Assembly: GCF_017352135.1 (NCBI RefSeq)
Contig: NZ_CP071454.1
Coordinates: forward strand, 992,501 to 1,056,500
Length of the DNA stretch: 64,000 bases
Source of the DNA: Rhizobium lentis
GTDB taxonomy: Bacteria; Pseudomonadota; Alphaproteobacteria; Rhizobiales; Rhizobiaceae
Reading direction: 5' to 3'
The translations under genes were made by a program, and so were the position numbers. A model generated the notes under the pieces. That model worked only from the letters and a program-made list of their open reading frames with translations. It was not told the origin of the DNA and ran no database searches. Position 1 is the first letter of the stretch, and each line of letters opens with the position of its first letter. Positions 1 to 10,300 of this stretch are shown here, piece after piece.

Positions 1-30
1 TGTTTCTCCCATTGAAGGAAGGAGACCGAT

Positions 31-369
31 ATGGCTGCCAATACCGATGATATCAGGGCATCTGTCAGCAAGGACATCGCTGCACTCCAGCAGGAAGTCT
101 CTCGCCTGCAGAAGATGATTTCCGCCCAGGGCGCCGAGGCCTATTACGAAGTGCGCGGCCGCGCCAGCAAGGCTTATGATGAAGCCCTGCCCCGCGCAAA
201 GAATGCCGTTGCTCAAATTCGGGCCGAAGGGGCAGCCGCCGCCGGCGCCGCCCGCGAGCATGCGGCCGCAACGACCACCGCACTGGTACTCGCCGGGGCA
301 GTTGGCTTCCTCATTGGCTATCTGCTTTCCGGCAGCTCGCAGCCGCAGCCTCGTCATTGGTGGCGCTGA
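31..369 (+). CDS. Small membrane-anchored protein, ElaB/YqjD (DUF883)-like
   Basis: This 112-residue protein has a long charged helical body (about residues 5-75, heptad-like with many Ala, Glu and Lys) followed by one hydrophobic segment near residues 83-101 ending in a short basic tail. That layout is typical of DUF883/ElaB-YqjD proteins, which sit in the inner membrane by a C-terminal anchor and in enterobacteria bind ribosomes. A strong Shine-Dalgarno (GGAAGGAGA) lies about 8 nt before the ATG. The family assignment rests on architecture only, and the exact role is unknown. Confidence 0.7.
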   Translation: MAANTDDIRASVSKDIAALQQEVSRLQKMISAQGAEAYYEVRGRASKAYDEALPRAKNAVAQIRAEGAAAAGAAREHAAATTTALVLAGAVGFLIGYLLSGSSQPQPRHWWR

Positions 370-395
370 GCGCTCAATCCGCCCAGAGCCGATTT

Positions 396-436
396 TTTAC
401 GCACCCGCCAATCCATTTTTTGGCAGGGTGCGTAAA
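396..436. repeat. Hairpin-forming inverted repeat between two small genes
   Basis: TTTACGCACCC at 396-406 is the exact reverse complement of GGGTGCGTAAA at 426-436. The inner GCCA (407-410) pairs with TGGC (421-424), leaving one bulged A. A T-run lies 5' of the + strand stem rather than 3' of it, so it is not a standard rightward terminator. It could be a structured 3' UTR, a bidirectional stop, or part of a small RNA. Confidence 0.6.
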
Positions 437-507
437 TGCTTATGTCGCAGAAAAACCAATTTTTAATGCGAGTGAGGGGAACATAAAAAACGAAAGGGAG
501 GACGATT

Positions 508-714
508 ATGGAAAACAAGAGGGCCAATTGCATCATTGAAGTCAGCGTCGACGGCGTCAACGGCCGTTACGCGGTCGGCATCATGAATATGCGTCAGGCG
601 CTCGAACTGCCGGAAATGCCAAGCCTGTCCTATACACATCCCGACCCAGTGAAGGCCGCTGCCGGCATCGTCGTCAGCCGCAAGGAGCTCGCCGGCTTCA
701 TGGCCTGCCGCTGA
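508..714 (+). CDS. Small conserved-looking protein of unknown function
   Basis: The protein has 68 residues, is probably cytosolic, and has no signal peptide or membrane segment. An AAGGGAGG Shine-Dalgarno sits 8 nt before the ATG, which together with the coding-like third-position bias supports it as a real gene. No domain is recognised. It lies alone between a hairpin and the pseudouridine synthase gene. Confidence 0.6.
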   Translation: MENKRANCIIEVSVDGVNGRYAVGIMNMRQALELPEMPSLSYTHPDPVKAAAGIVVSRKELAGFMACR

Positions 715-868
715 AACGGCGTGGGCCCATTTTTCCCTGACGGCGCTTTGTCTGAAGCGCTGACGTCGTTTTGCAGCTCTATTATTCCTCCCGGTTTTTA
801 GCTGTCATGCTGGCATCCATGTGCCGTTCGTGCCAAGAAGCGGCATCGAGGCAGGACAGGGATGGCAT

Positions 869-1672
869 ATGAGGGACCGGCGCCCATCGCATAAGACGCG
901 CGAGCGGCTAAAGCCCACCGCCGACACGGCAGGCAAGCGGGTCACTCTCCCGCGCGCCCTTTCCAAGCTCGGTTATTGCTCCCGCACCCAGGCCGAACGG
1001 CTGATTGCCGAAAGCCGCGTCACCGTCGACGGCCGCACCGTCACCGATGCCTCTGCATGGGTCGATCTTTCGACGGCGAAGATCAGTGTCGACGGACTTG
1101 CTGTCGCCGCCGAGGCGAAAATCTATCTGATGCTCAACAAGCCGCGCGGGCTCGTCACGACCCGTCATGATCCCGAGGGCAGGCCAACGGTCTATGATTG
1201 CCTCAAGGATTTCGACATACCGCACCTTTCTCCGGTCGGCCGGCTCGACAAAGCAAGCGAAGGCCTGCTGCTTTTCACCAACGACACCGAATTCGCCCAG
1301 ATCCTGCTCGATCCGGTCACGCATGTGACCAAAACCTATCATGTCCAGATCGACCGACTCATGGATGACGAGGAAATTGCCGCCATGACATCCGGCATCC
1401 GTCATGACGGCGAGTTGTTGACGGCAACCGCCACACGACGTTTGCGCCAGGGCGACAGGAATTCATGGATCGAGGTCGAGCTCGATGAAGGCCGCAATCG
1501 CCAGATCCGTCGCATGCTGGAGGCGCTAGGCACCGGGTGCTTACGCCTCGTGCGGGTCGCGATCGGAGGGCTCGAACTCGGCGAACTCCCAAAAGGCGCT
1601 GTGCGTGCGTTAACTGAGGTAGAATTGCAGACGCTGCGCCGAAGAGCCGGCATGGAAAGGGCGAGGCGTTGA
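869..1672 (+). CDS. 16S/23S rRNA pseudouridine synthase, RsuA/RluB/E/F family
   Basis: The enzyme isomerises a specific uridine in rRNA to pseudouridine. The N-terminal S4 RNA-binding domain starts at VTLPRALSKLGYCSR. The catalytic domain carries the GRLDKASEGLLLFTND motif, whose Asp is the family nucleophile, followed by the EGRNRQIRRM motif. The ATG at 869 is preferred because an AGGACAGGG stretch lies just upstream, giving 267 aa. A GTG at 821 would add 16 residues without a good ribosome site. The stop overlaps the TTG start of the next gene, so the two are translationally coupled. Which rRNA position is modified cannot be read from the sequence. Confidence 0.9.
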   Translation: MRDRRPSHKTRERLKPTADTAGKRVTLPRALSKLGYCSRTQAERLIAESRVTVDGRTVTDASAWVDLSTAKISVDGLAVAAEAKIYLMLNKPRGLVTTRHDPEGRPTVYDCLKDFDIPHLSPVGRLDKASEGLLLFTNDTEFAQILLDPVTHVTKTYHVQIDRLMDDEEIAAMTSGIRHDGELLTATATRRLRQGDRNSWIEVELDEGRNRQIRRMLEALGTGCLRLVRVAIGGLELGELPKGAVRALTEVELQTLRRRAGMERARR

Positions 1673-2382
1673 CCGAAGTGACGGAGATGGCACCGCATGA
1701 CTTCTGGCAGGAGATTCACCCGCCCGGCACCTTTCCCGACGACCAGGAGTTCACCATCTTTTATGTCGCCGCGTTGGAAGACGGCCGCCAGCTTCGCCTG
1801 CCGATCCGCGTGTTGGCAGATGGCACTCATGCGCTCGCCTCGCTGATCATCAACCAGGCGAGCTTCGCCGTGCTTGACGCGCTGGCGGAATGTCTCGCCG
1901 AAAAGATCAAGCCCATGCGCGTTGAGATCATTGCCGGCCTGCCGACGCTCGGCCTGACACTTGCAGCCGCCGTTGCCCAGAAGCTCGGACACGACCGCTA
2001 CGTCCCGCTCGGCACTTCCCGCAAATTCTGGTACCGCGACGAACTCTCCGTTGCCCTGTCTTCGATCACCACACCGACGCAGGACAAGCGCCTCTATGTC
2101 GATCCGCGCATGCTGCCGCTGCTGACCGGGCGGCGCGTCGCCCTGATCGATGACGTCATTTCCAGCGGCGCATCGATCGTCTCGGGTCTCAACCTGCTGA
2201 CGGCCTGCGGCATCGAACCCGTCGTCATCGGCGCGGCCATGCTGCAATCGGAGCGCTGGCGCGAAAACCTCGCTGACGCCGGGCCGCAATGGATCGCGCG
2301 GACCGTCGGCGTGTTCGCGACGCCCATTTTGGAGCGCAACGGCGCGGGCCGGTGGCAGGTATCCTCCCGACCGGGGACGTGA
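1669..2382 (+). CDS. Phosphoribosyltransferase-like protein
   Basis: This 237-residue protein has a type I phosphoribosyltransferase fold signature: a PRPP-binding loop VALIDDVISSGAS near residues 157-169 and a hood region similar to adenine PRTases. It may salvage a purine base or act as a regulator that binds PRPP; the substrate is not evident. The TTG start overlaps the preceding stop (TTGA), which implies coupling to the pseudouridine synthase. An ATG at 1687 is the alternative start. The gene pairs an RNA-modifying enzyme with a nucleotide-type enzyme, but no functional link is proven. Confidence 0.75.
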   Translation: MTEVTEMAPHDFWQEIHPPGTFPDDQEFTIFYVAALEDGRQLRLPIRVLADGTHALASLIINQASFAVLDALAECLAEKIKPMRVEIIAGLPTLGLTLAAAVAQKLGHDRYVPLGTSRKFWYRDELSVALSSITTPTQDKRLYVDPRMLPLLTGRRVALIDDVISSGASIVSGLNLLTACGIEPVVIGAAMLQSERWRENLADAGPQWIARTVGVFATPILERNGAGRWQVSSRPGT

Positions 2383-2491
2383 GGATCGCCTCTGTACAGT
2401 GGGCGGGGAACGATTACAGTCCCCGCACGTCACCCGGAAGAGTGCAGCGTTCGGGGATCCTTTTCTAGCCGATGATACACTGGATCTGCCC

Positions 2492-4234
2492 ATGTCCTTC
2501 GAGCAAGCAACCCTACTGATCCTTCTGTTGGCAATGCTCGTTCTCTTCTCGCGCGAACATATCCGCATCGAAGTCGTCGCAATCGCCGGCCTGCTCGCCG
2601 GCTACGCACTCGGCCTTTATCCGGCCGACCAGGTCTTCGCGGGCTTCGCCAGCCCCGTCGTCATCACCGTCATCGAAATCCTGTTGATCGTCCAGGTGCT
2701 GGCGCGCGCCAAGCTTTTCGACAGTCTCGCCGCACATTTCGCGGCCGCCAAACCGTCGCGCTTCAAGGTCATCGCCGGCGCCTCCTCGCTTGCCGGCTTT
2801 ATTTCAGTCTTCATGAACAATATCGGCGCCTTTGCCATCACCCTGCCGGTGGCGCTGCGGCTCGGCACGGCGCTTTCGATCCCCCGCCGTCAGCTGGTCA
2901 TGCCCATCTCATTTGCCGCTCTGCTCGGCGGGCTCGTCTCGCTGATCGGCACGCCGGCCAACCTGCTCGTCAGCGACGCGCTCGCCAAGGCGACCGGAGC
3001 AGGCTTTCGTTTCTTCGACTTTGCCTATGTCGGGCTGCCTGTCGCAATCACCTGCATTTTCCTCATCGCCTCTCGAGCCCAGCGGCTGTTTCCGGAACCA
3101 GACGAAGCGCCGGCAAAGATCTCCTCGGGCACGCGTCGCATCATCGTCGAGCGTCGCGTCCCGAACGTTTCACCGCTGGTCGGCGTGCGGCTTTCCGAGT
3201 GCCCGGCCCGCTTCGGCATCAAGCCGCACGCGCTGATCCGCGGCGACAATTTTGTCTTCGGCCCGCTCGACCAATCGGTGATCGAAGCCGGCGACGTGCT
3301 GCTCACCGAGGGCGGCGATGCGGTCTTTGCCGACCTCGCCGCCACACAAGGGCTGATCGCCGATGCCCATCCGCAAGGCATGCAGCCCGATTTTGCCCGC
3401 GTTGAAACCGTCGTCATGCCGGAAAGCACTTTGATTGGTTCGCGCATCCGCTCGCTCGAGGTCTTCCACCATCGCGGCATCGTCGTCGCCGCTCTTTCCA
3501 TGCGCACCCCGCGCATCGAGGGCCGCTTCCTCGACTTGCAGCTATCGATTGGCGATATATTGACGCTCGAGGGGCCGCGCATCGCCATCGCCGAAGCGCT
3601 GGAGGAAAGTGAGTGCCTGCCGCTCGCCTCGACGGTGCCGGCCGAACCGCCCCTCTTCTCCTGGCGGCCCTTCGCGTTGTTTGCCTGCGGCGTCGCCGCG
3701 TCGGCGGCCGGCATGCGTCCAGACATTGCTTTTGCCGGGGTCGTGCTCGCCCTCGCCGTGCTCGCGCATCTCAACATCCGTCAAGCAATGGCCGACCTCA
3801 ACTGGCCGATCATCATCATGCTCGCGGCGATGATTCCAATCGGCCAGGCGATGACAAGCTCCGGAGCGGCCGAGGCGATCGCCGGCTGGCTCAGCCTCGT
3901 CGTGCCCATCGGCGAGCCGCTCGCCGGCATCGCGCTCATCCTCTTCCTCGCGATGGCGTTGACGCCCTTCGTCAACAACGCAACGGTCGCAATCGTGCTG
4001 ACGCCGATCGCGCTGGAATTTGCAAGGACCGGGCAACATCCGCCGGACGCCTATCTGATCGCGGTTGCCGCCGGTGCTTCGCTCGATTTCCTGACACCCT
4101 TCGGCCACCACAATAACGCCCTGGCAATGGGCATCGGCGGCTACCACTTCAGCGACTTCCTGCGCGCCGGTTGGCCGCTCGCAGTCGCAAGTTACATCCT
4201 CGCGCTGTTTCTCCTGGCGCTGTTCTGGCTCTGA
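2492..4234 (+). CDS. DASS/SLC13-family transporter with two RCK_C (TrkA-C) domains
   Basis: This inner-membrane anion transporter of the ArsB/CitT-NhaD superfamily has 580 aa. Hydrophobic blocks lie at the N terminus (about residues 5-210) and C terminus (about 390-580), each with an Asn-rich re-entrant motif (FMNNIGAFAITLPVA; FVNNATVAIVLTP). Two soluble RCK_C domains sit between them at about 215-290 and 300-365, a layout typical of SLC13-like dicarboxylate, sulfate or inorganic-anion carriers. The start is the ATG at 2492, since hydrophobic sequence begins straight after it. An upstream in-frame start at 2399 would add a poor 31-residue leader. A paralogue with the same architecture lies at 30319-32091. 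The substrate is unknown. Confidence 0.85.
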   Translation: MSFEQATLLILLLAMLVLFSREHIRIEVVAIAGLLAGYALGLYPADQVFAGFASPVVITVIEILLIVQVLARAKLFDSLAAHFAAAKPSRFKVIAGASSLAGFISVFMNNIGAFAITLPVALRLGTALSIPRRQLVMPISFAALLGGLVSLIGTPANLLVSDALAKATGAGFRFFDFAYVGLPVAITCIFLIASRAQRLFPEPDEAPAKISSGTRRIIVERRVPNVSPLVGVRLSECPARFGIKPHALIRGDNFVFGPLDQSVIEAGDVLLTEGGDAVFADLAATQGLIADAHPQGMQPDFARVETVVMPESTLIGSRIRSLEVFHHRGIVVAALSMRTPRIEGRFLDLQLSIGDILTLEGPRIAIAEALEESECLPLASTVPAEPPLFSWRPFALFACGVAASAAGMRPDIAFAGVVLALAVLAHLNIRQAMADLNWPIIIMLAAMIPIGQAMTSSGAAEAIAGWLSLVVPIGEPLAGIALILFLAMALTPFVNNATVAIVLTPIALEFARTGQHPPDAYLIAVAAGASLDFLTPFGHHNNALAMGIGGYHFSDFLRAGWPLAVASYILALFLLALFWL

Positions 4235-4319
4235 TGCGATAGTTGATGCCTGACTTGACTTCCCCGGCGATGAAACTAGAGCAAGAAGCCTCCCCTAGAC
4301 ACAAGGACAGTCGAGCACC

Positions 4320-5264
4320 GTGCGAATCCTCTCCGAAGCCCATTTTCCGGAATTGCCGAACTATTATCGCGGAAAGGTGCGCGAAAATTACGACCTTCCG
4401 GACGGACGCCGCATCATTATCAGCACCGACCGGCTGAGTGCCTTCGACCGGATTCTCACCTGCATTCCCTTTAAGGGCCAGGTGTTGACGCAGACGGCAC
4501 GCTACTGGTTCGAGGCGACCAAAGATATCTGCCCGAACCACGTGCTCGACTATCCGGATCCGAATGTCGTCATCGGCAGACGCCTCGACATCCTTCCGGT
4601 CGAAATCGTCGTCCGCGGCTATCTCGCCGGCACCACGGGCACGTCGATCCTGACGCTCTATAAGAAGGGTGAGCGCGAGATGTACGGCATACGCTTGCCC
4701 AATGGCATGCGCGACAACCAGATCCTGCCCGAACCCGTCATCACCCCGACCAGCAAGGAATTCGACGGCGGCCATGACGAGCCGCTGACGCCTGCCGAAA
4801 TCGTCACGCGCGGCCTTCTGACCAGACAGCAGTGGGAAACCTTGTCGGCATATGCGCTCGCCCTCTTCGCTCGCGGCCAGGAGATGGCCGCCAAACGCGG
4901 CCTGATCCTTGTCGATACCAAATATGAATTCGGCACCGATGGCGACGGCAACATCATCCTCGCCGATGAGATCCACACGCCGGACAGCAGCCGCTATTGG
5001 CTTGCCGAAGGCTATCCAACAAGCTTTGCCGCCGGAAAGCGGCCGGAAAGTTTCGACAAGGATTTCGTCCGTGCCTGGGTGGCGGAACGCTGCGATCCCT
5101 ACAAGGACGAAATCCCCGAAATTCCCGTCGAACTGATCGAGCAGACCTCGGCGGTCTACATCAAAGCCTATGAGTCGATCACGGGCGAACGCTTTGTTCC
5201 CGACGATAGCGGCGAGACGCCGCTTGCCCGTGTCCGAAACAACCTCGCCCCCTATTTCCCTTGA
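4320..5264 (+). CDS. purC: Phosphoribosylaminoimidazole-succinocarboxamide synthase
   Basis: The enzyme catalyses the ATP-dependent ligation of aspartate to CAIR in de novo purine synthesis. Both family signatures are present: [14 protein letters not shown] (about residues 92-105) and [11 protein letters not shown] (about 195-205). The protein has 314 aa, longer than the usual 235-255 aa bacterial enzyme and closer to the long form of fungal type. Alphaproteobacteria often carry both forms, so this may be a second purC. The start is a GTG at 4320, immediately followed by the conserved N-terminal helix. It stands alone, with no other pur gene nearby. Confidence 0.92.
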   Translation: MRILSEAHFPELPNYYRGKVRENYDLPDGRRIIISTDRLSAFDRILTCIPFKGQVLTQTARYWFEATKDICPNHVLDYPDPNVVIGRRLDILPVEIVVRGYLAGTTGTSILTLYKKGEREMYGIRLPNGMRDNQILPEPVITPTSKEFDGGHDEPLTPAEIVTRGLLTRQQWETLSAYALALFARGQEMAAKRGLILVDTKYEFGTDGDGNIILADEIHTPDSSRYWLAEGYPTSFAAGKRPESFDKDFVRAWVAERCDPYKDEIPEIPVELIEQTSAVYIKAYESITGERFVPDDSGETPLARVRNNLAPYFP

Positions 5265-5371
5265 AAAGCCCAAGCGCGAAAGCCGCCATCCCGATCGTCC
5301 GCTTGCGGCATCTCATTCAGTCGCGCTAGCATCGACAAAAAGGGGATCGGGCTCTGCCCGGCGGGGAACGA

Positions 5372-5971
5372 ATGGCAAGAAGGCCGAGACGCAAGGCCGA
5401 GGAAACGCGCGAGGACATCCTCTCCATGGCGGAGATGCTGTTCCGTGAGCGCGGCTACGTTGCCGTGTCAATCGCCGATATATCAGGCGCGCTCCACATG
5501 TCGCCCGCCAACGTCTTCAAGCATTTCCATTCCAAGGTCGCACTGGTCGATGCGATCGCCGGGCGCCATCTCGACAACGCCACCGAACGTTTCGCCGCCT
5601 TCGACGAGGACCTGTCGCCCAAGGAGCAACTGCTCCGTTTCGTCCTGCGCCTGCTGGAAAGCCATCTGCAGGACATCCAGAACAACCCCTATCTCTTCGA
5701 AATGGTGCTTTCGACGATCGAGGCCAAACTCGAGGCCGGCAATCGTTATCGCGCCCGAATCGAGGAGAAGCTCGGCGAGATTATCCGCACGGGCGTGGCG
5801 GAGGGAGGTTATCATTGCCACGATCCCGAGCGTGCGGCACATACGGTGGCCGACGTGCTCGCCTGCGTGCTGCATCCCGTCCTCATCGCCCGGGACAACA
5901 AGGACACACTCGTGCATCGCGCCGAAGAAATCGTGTGCCTGGTGGATGCCGCACTGCGAAATAAAGCTTGA
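5372..5971 (+). CDS. TetR-family transcriptional repressor of the adjacent efflux operon
   Basis: This 199-residue protein has a classical TetR N-terminal helix-turn-helix (about residues 12-58, with the SPANVFKHFHSK recognition helix) and a C-terminal domain of the kind that binds ligand. It precedes a complete RND efflux operon in the same direction, with a 28-nt inverted repeat between the two (5973-6000). This arrangement matches AcrR/AmeR-type control, in which the repressor releases DNA when a pumped compound binds. The regulation is inferred from gene order and the palindrome. Confidence 0.85.
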   Translation: MARRPRRKAEETREDILSMAEMLFRERGYVAVSIADISGALHMSPANVFKHFHSKVALVDAIAGRHLDNATERFAAFDEDLSPKEQLLRFVLRLLESHLQDIQNNPYLFEMVLSTIEAKLEAGNRYRARIEEKLGEIIRTGVAEGGYHCHDPERAAHTVADVLACVLHPVLIARDNKDTLVHRAEEIVCLVDAALRNKA

Positions 5972-5972
5972 T

Positions 5973-6000
5973 AAGTGACGATTGCTGACTTACGTCACTT
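5973..6000. promoter_or_regulatory. Putative TetR operator
   Basis: AAGTGACG (5973-5980) and its exact reverse complement CGTCACTT (5993-6000) are separated by 12 nt. The inner part contains the smaller palindrome TGACTTACGTCA (5986-5997). The site starts right after the tetR stop codon and lies about 130 nt before the adaptor start. This is where a repressor of the efflux operon would be expected to bind. Confidence 0.55.
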
Positions 6001-6130
6001 CGTAAAGCTTTTCTTAAATTCGGATCGCGGCATTCGAAGCCAGCTCAATCCTGACGCTTATGTAAGCCTGCGCTCGCCTCGGCCGAGCTTGTGGATCGAA
6101 CGGCGACTGCCACCGCACAGGGACTTCAGC

Positions 6131-7342
6131 ATGACACGGCGTGCCCTCCTCATCTTCTCGGCCCTGCTGGCCGGCGCATTGCTTGGCGCCTGCAGCGACA
6201 ACGCCGGCAAGCCCGCCGGCAATGCCGGCGCGGGCACCGCGCAGCAGGCGACCCCCGTCGGCGTGGTCGCCCTGACCAAGGCAAGTTTTCCGATCACGAC
6301 CATCCTTCCAGGCCGCGCCGAATCCTTCCAGACGGCCGACATCCGGCCGCAGGTGAGCGGAATCATCCGCGAGATCGCCTTCAAGGAAGGCGGCGAGATC
6401 AAGAAGGGCGACCTGCTCTATCAGATCGAGGATGCGCCCTATATCGCCGCCGTCGAGCAGGCCAAGGCGGCCATCTCCAAGGCCGAGGCGAGCGTGCCGA
6501 GTGCTGAAAGCAATCTCGAACGCTACCAGCGTCTCGTCGGCAGCGGTGCTACGCAGATCGAATACGAAACGGCCAGGACGACGCTTCTCCAGGCGAAGGC
6601 CGAGGTCGAGTCGGCAAAGGCAGCCCTTTCCGCCGCACAGATCGACCTCGACCATACGAAGATCCTTGCGCCCTTCGACGGCGTCATCGACCAGACCGCT
6701 TACAATACCGGCAACGTTGTTTCGGCCAACCAGACGACAGCGCTGACGACGATCCGCCAGCTCGATCCGATCTATATCTCCCTGACGGAATCGAGCACCA
6801 ACCTCCTGCGACTGCGCGATGCGATGGCCGCCGGCGATATCAAGGGCGCGGAGAACGTCGCCTTCCACCTGATCCTCGAGGACGGCAAGGAATATAATCA
6901 GCAGGGCAAGCTCGATATGTCGAAGCAGGTGGTCAGCGAGACCACAGGCACTTTCATCATCCGCGTTCTCTTCCCCAATCCCGATCGTATCGTCCTGCCC
7001 GGCATGTATGTCCGCGCCACGGTCGAACTTGGCGCCGAAACCGGTTACGCCCTGCCGCAGCTTGCCACGAGCCGCGACGCCAACGGCCGGCTGACGGCGC
7101 AATTCGTTTCCGCCGACGGCAAGGTCGAAACCCGCGCCTTCGAGAACAGCTCGCCTTCCAACAATTCCTGGCTGGTGACGGAAGGCATCAAGGACGGCGA
7201 CCAGCTGATCGTCACCGGCCTGCAGTCGATCACGGCGGGCATGCCGGTGAAGCCGGTCCCGATGAAGATCAACGACAACGGTGTGGTCGTGCCTGCCGAG
7301 CAGCCTGCGGCCGGTGACGCTGAGAAGCCTGCGGCGAAATAA
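6131..7342 (+). CDS. RND efflux periplasmic adaptor lipoprotein, AcrA/AmeA type
   Basis: This is the membrane-fusion component that links the inner-membrane pump to the outer-membrane channel. The ATG at 6131 begins a lipoprotein signal (TRRALLIFSALLAGALLGAC) with the lipobox LLGAC, giving 403 aa. A start further upstream would bury the signal. The body has the usual order of barrel-sandwich (lipoyl) half, long coiled-coil hairpin rich in Ala and Glu (about residues 100-165), second lipoyl half, beta barrel and membrane-proximal domain. It is followed after 43 nt by the pump gene. Order and family resemble AmeA of Agrobacterium and AcrA of enterobacteria. Confidence 0.93.
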   Translation: MTRRALLIFSALLAGALLGACSDNAGKPAGNAGAGTAQQATPVGVVALTKASFPITTILPGRAESFQTADIRPQVSGIIREIAFKEGGEIKKGDLLYQIEDAPYIAAVEQAKAAISKAEASVPSAESNLERYQRLVGSGATQIEYETARTTLLQAKAEVESAKAALSAAQIDLDHTKILAPFDGVIDQTAYNTGNVVSANQTTALTTIRQLDPIYISLTESSTNLLRLRDAMAAGDIKGAENVAFHLILEDGKEYNQQGKLDMSKQVVSETTGTFIIRVLFPNPDRIVLPGMYVRATVELGAETGYALPQLATSRDANGRLTAQFVSADGKVETRAFENSSPSNNSWLVTEGIKDGDQLIVTGLQSITAGMPVKPVPMKINDNGVVVPAEQPAAGDAEKPAAK

Positions 7343-7385
7343 TCGCTTCGAGCCCGTATCGTCACCGTCTCAGCAGGAACAACCG

Positions 7386-10300
7386 ATGGCCAAGTTTTTC
7401 ATCCGACGTCCGATCTTCGCCTGGGTCATTGCGATCACCATCATGCTCGCCGGCCTGCTGGCGATCTTCACACTGTCGATCTCGCAATATCCGGACATCG
7501 CCCCGACGACGGTACGCATCAACGCCACCTATCGCGGTGCCAGCGCCGAAACCGTCGAAAAATCGGTGACGACGATCATAGAGGACGGCATGACCGGCCT
7601 CGACGACCTTACCTACATGACCTCGACTTCGTCGACAGGATCCGCCAGCATCCAGCTGACCTTCGGAACCAGTATCGATCCGGATATCGCTCAGGTGCAG
7701 GTGCAGAACAAGCTGCAGCTGGTGCAGTCGCAGCTTCCCGGCGACGTCATCGATGCCGGCATCAGCGTGACGCGCTCGACCTCGAGCATCCTCCTCGTCG
7801 GCTCGCTCGTTTCGACCGACGGCAAGCGTAGTTCGGTCGATCTCGGCAACATAATGTCGACCTCCATCGAGGATCAAATCCAGCGCCTGGAAGGCGTCGG
7901 CAGCATCAACGTCTTCGGCTCCGGATACGCCATGCGCGTCTGGCTCGATCCCTTCAAGCTCGTCAAATACCAGCTGACGCCAAGCGACGTCACCTCGGCG
8001 ATCCAGGCGCAAAACACCCAGGTCTCCGTCGGTTCGCTCGGCGCCCAGCCGACGATCCCCGGTCAGCAGCTCAATGTCACCATCACCGCCCAAAGCCAGC
8101 TGACCACCGTCGCCGATTTCGAGCACATCATTCTCAAGGTCGAAAAGGACGGCGCGACCGTGCGCCTGAGCGACGTCTCGCGCATCGAGATCGGTCAGGA
8201 AAGCTACGGTGGCAGTTCGCGCTACAACGGCATGCCGTCGAGTGGTTTCGCCGTCAACCTGGCGATCGGCGCCAACGCCATCGATACCGCCGCCCGCGTG
8301 CGCTCCGCACTCGATGTCATCGGCAGCACCCTGCCGGAAGGCGTGAAGATCACCTATCCCTATGACACGACGCCCTTCGTGGAACTGTCGATAGAAAAGG
8401 TCGTGCATACGCTGATCGAGGCGATCGTGCTCGTCTTCGTGGTGCTGCTCGTCTTCCTGCAGAATATCCGCGCCACGCTGATCCCGACCATCGCCGTTCC
8501 CGTGGTGCTGCTCGGCACCTTCGGGGTGCTAGCGGTCACCGGCTATTCGATCAACACGCTGACGATGTTCGCCATGGTGCTGGCGATCGGCCTTCTCGTC
8601 GACGACGCGATCGTCGTCGTCGAAAATGTCGAACGCATCATGTCCGAAGAGAAGCTCTCGCCGCTGGAGGCCACGGAGAAATCGATGGGCGAGATCACTG
8701 GCGCCATCGTCGGCATTGCGCTGGTGCTGACTGCCGTCTTCATTCCGATGGCTTTCTTCGGCGGTTCGACCGGCATCATTTACCGCCAGTTTTCAATCAC
8801 CATCGTCTCGGCCATGCTGCTGTCGGCACTCGTCGCCATCGTGCTGACGCCGGCGCTCTGCGCCACGATGCTGAAGCCGGTCAGCGAACACAGGAAGCAC
8901 CGCGTCGGCGACTGGTTCAACCGCAATTTCACGCGCTCGACCAACGGCTATATCAGGACCATCGGCTATCTGCTGAAGCGGCCGATCCGCGTCATGCTGG
9001 TCTTCCTTCTCGTCGGCGCCGGCTGCGCCTTTCTCTTCACCCGCCTGCCGAGCTCCTTCCTGCCGCAGGAAGACCAGGGCGTGCTGCTGACGATCATCAC
9101 CACGCCGCCGGGCTCGACCACGCAACAGACCCAGGCAGTCGTCGAGAAAGTCGAAAACTATTATCGTGAAAATGAGAAGGACGCCGTCGAATCCGTCTTC
9201 GGTGCGCTGGGCTTCGGCTTCAACGGCTCCGGACAGAACAGCGCAATCGTCTTCACCAAACTCAAGGACTTCTCGCAGCGCACCGATCCGAATCTGAGCG
9301 CGCAGTCGGTCGTCAACCGTGCGCTGCGCAGCTTCTTTGCGATGCGCGAGGCGCAGGTCTTCGCGCTCCTGCCGCCGGCAATCCAGGGCCTCGGCGTGTC
9401 GAGCGGCTTCTCGATGTATCTCGTCGATACCGGCGGCCACGGCAACGACGCCCTGACGGCCGCCTCCAAGCGGCTGATCCAGATGGGCAACACGTCAGGC
9501 AAGGTCGTAGCTTTGCGCAGCAGCAACAAGGAAGTCGAGCCGCAGATGCGCATCGTGCTCGATCAGGAAAAGATCGGCGCCATGGGTGTCGACATCGCCT
9601 CGGTCAATTCGATGCTATCGATCATCTTCACCGGGCGCGACGTCAACGACTTCACGCTGAACGGTGAAATCAAGCCGGTCTATGTCCAGGGTGACGCACC
9701 CTTCCGCATGCAGCCGGATGATCTCAATCACTGGTATGCCCGCAACACTACCGGCGAAATGGTGCCCTTCTCCGCCTTTACTAAAACCGAGTGGGTGAAG
9801 GGCGCGCCCTCGCTTGCCCGTTTCAACGCCGTCAGCGCCATTCCGCTCGACGGCGCGTCGGCACCCGGGGTTTCCTCCGGCGACGCGATGAACGAAATGG
9901 AAGCGCTGACCGAACAGCTCGGCGGCGGCTATACGGTCGCCTGGCAGGGCATCTCCTATCAGGAACGCCTCTCCGGCTCGCAGGCGCCGATGCTCTACGC
10001 GATTTCGGTTCTCGTCGTCTTCCTCTGCCTGGCAGCGCTTTACGAAAGCTGGTCGATCCCCTTCTCGGTGATCATGGCGGTGCCGGTCGGCATTCTCGGC
10101 GCGCTGGCGGCGGCAACGCTCTTCGGCCAGGCGAACGACGTCTATTTCAAGGTCGGCTTGCTCACCACGATCGGCTTGGCAGCGAAGAACGCGATTCTGA
10201 TCGTTGAATTCGCCAAGGATCGCATGGAAAGCGGCATGGGGCTTTTCGAAGCGACGCTGGAGGCGGCGCGGCTACGCCTGCGGCCGATTATCATGACATC

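Noticed and set aside
1402..2568. A 388-codon open frame on the - strand
   Set aside because: It lies opposite the pseudouridine synthase and phosphoribosyltransferase genes and has no protein-like pattern.
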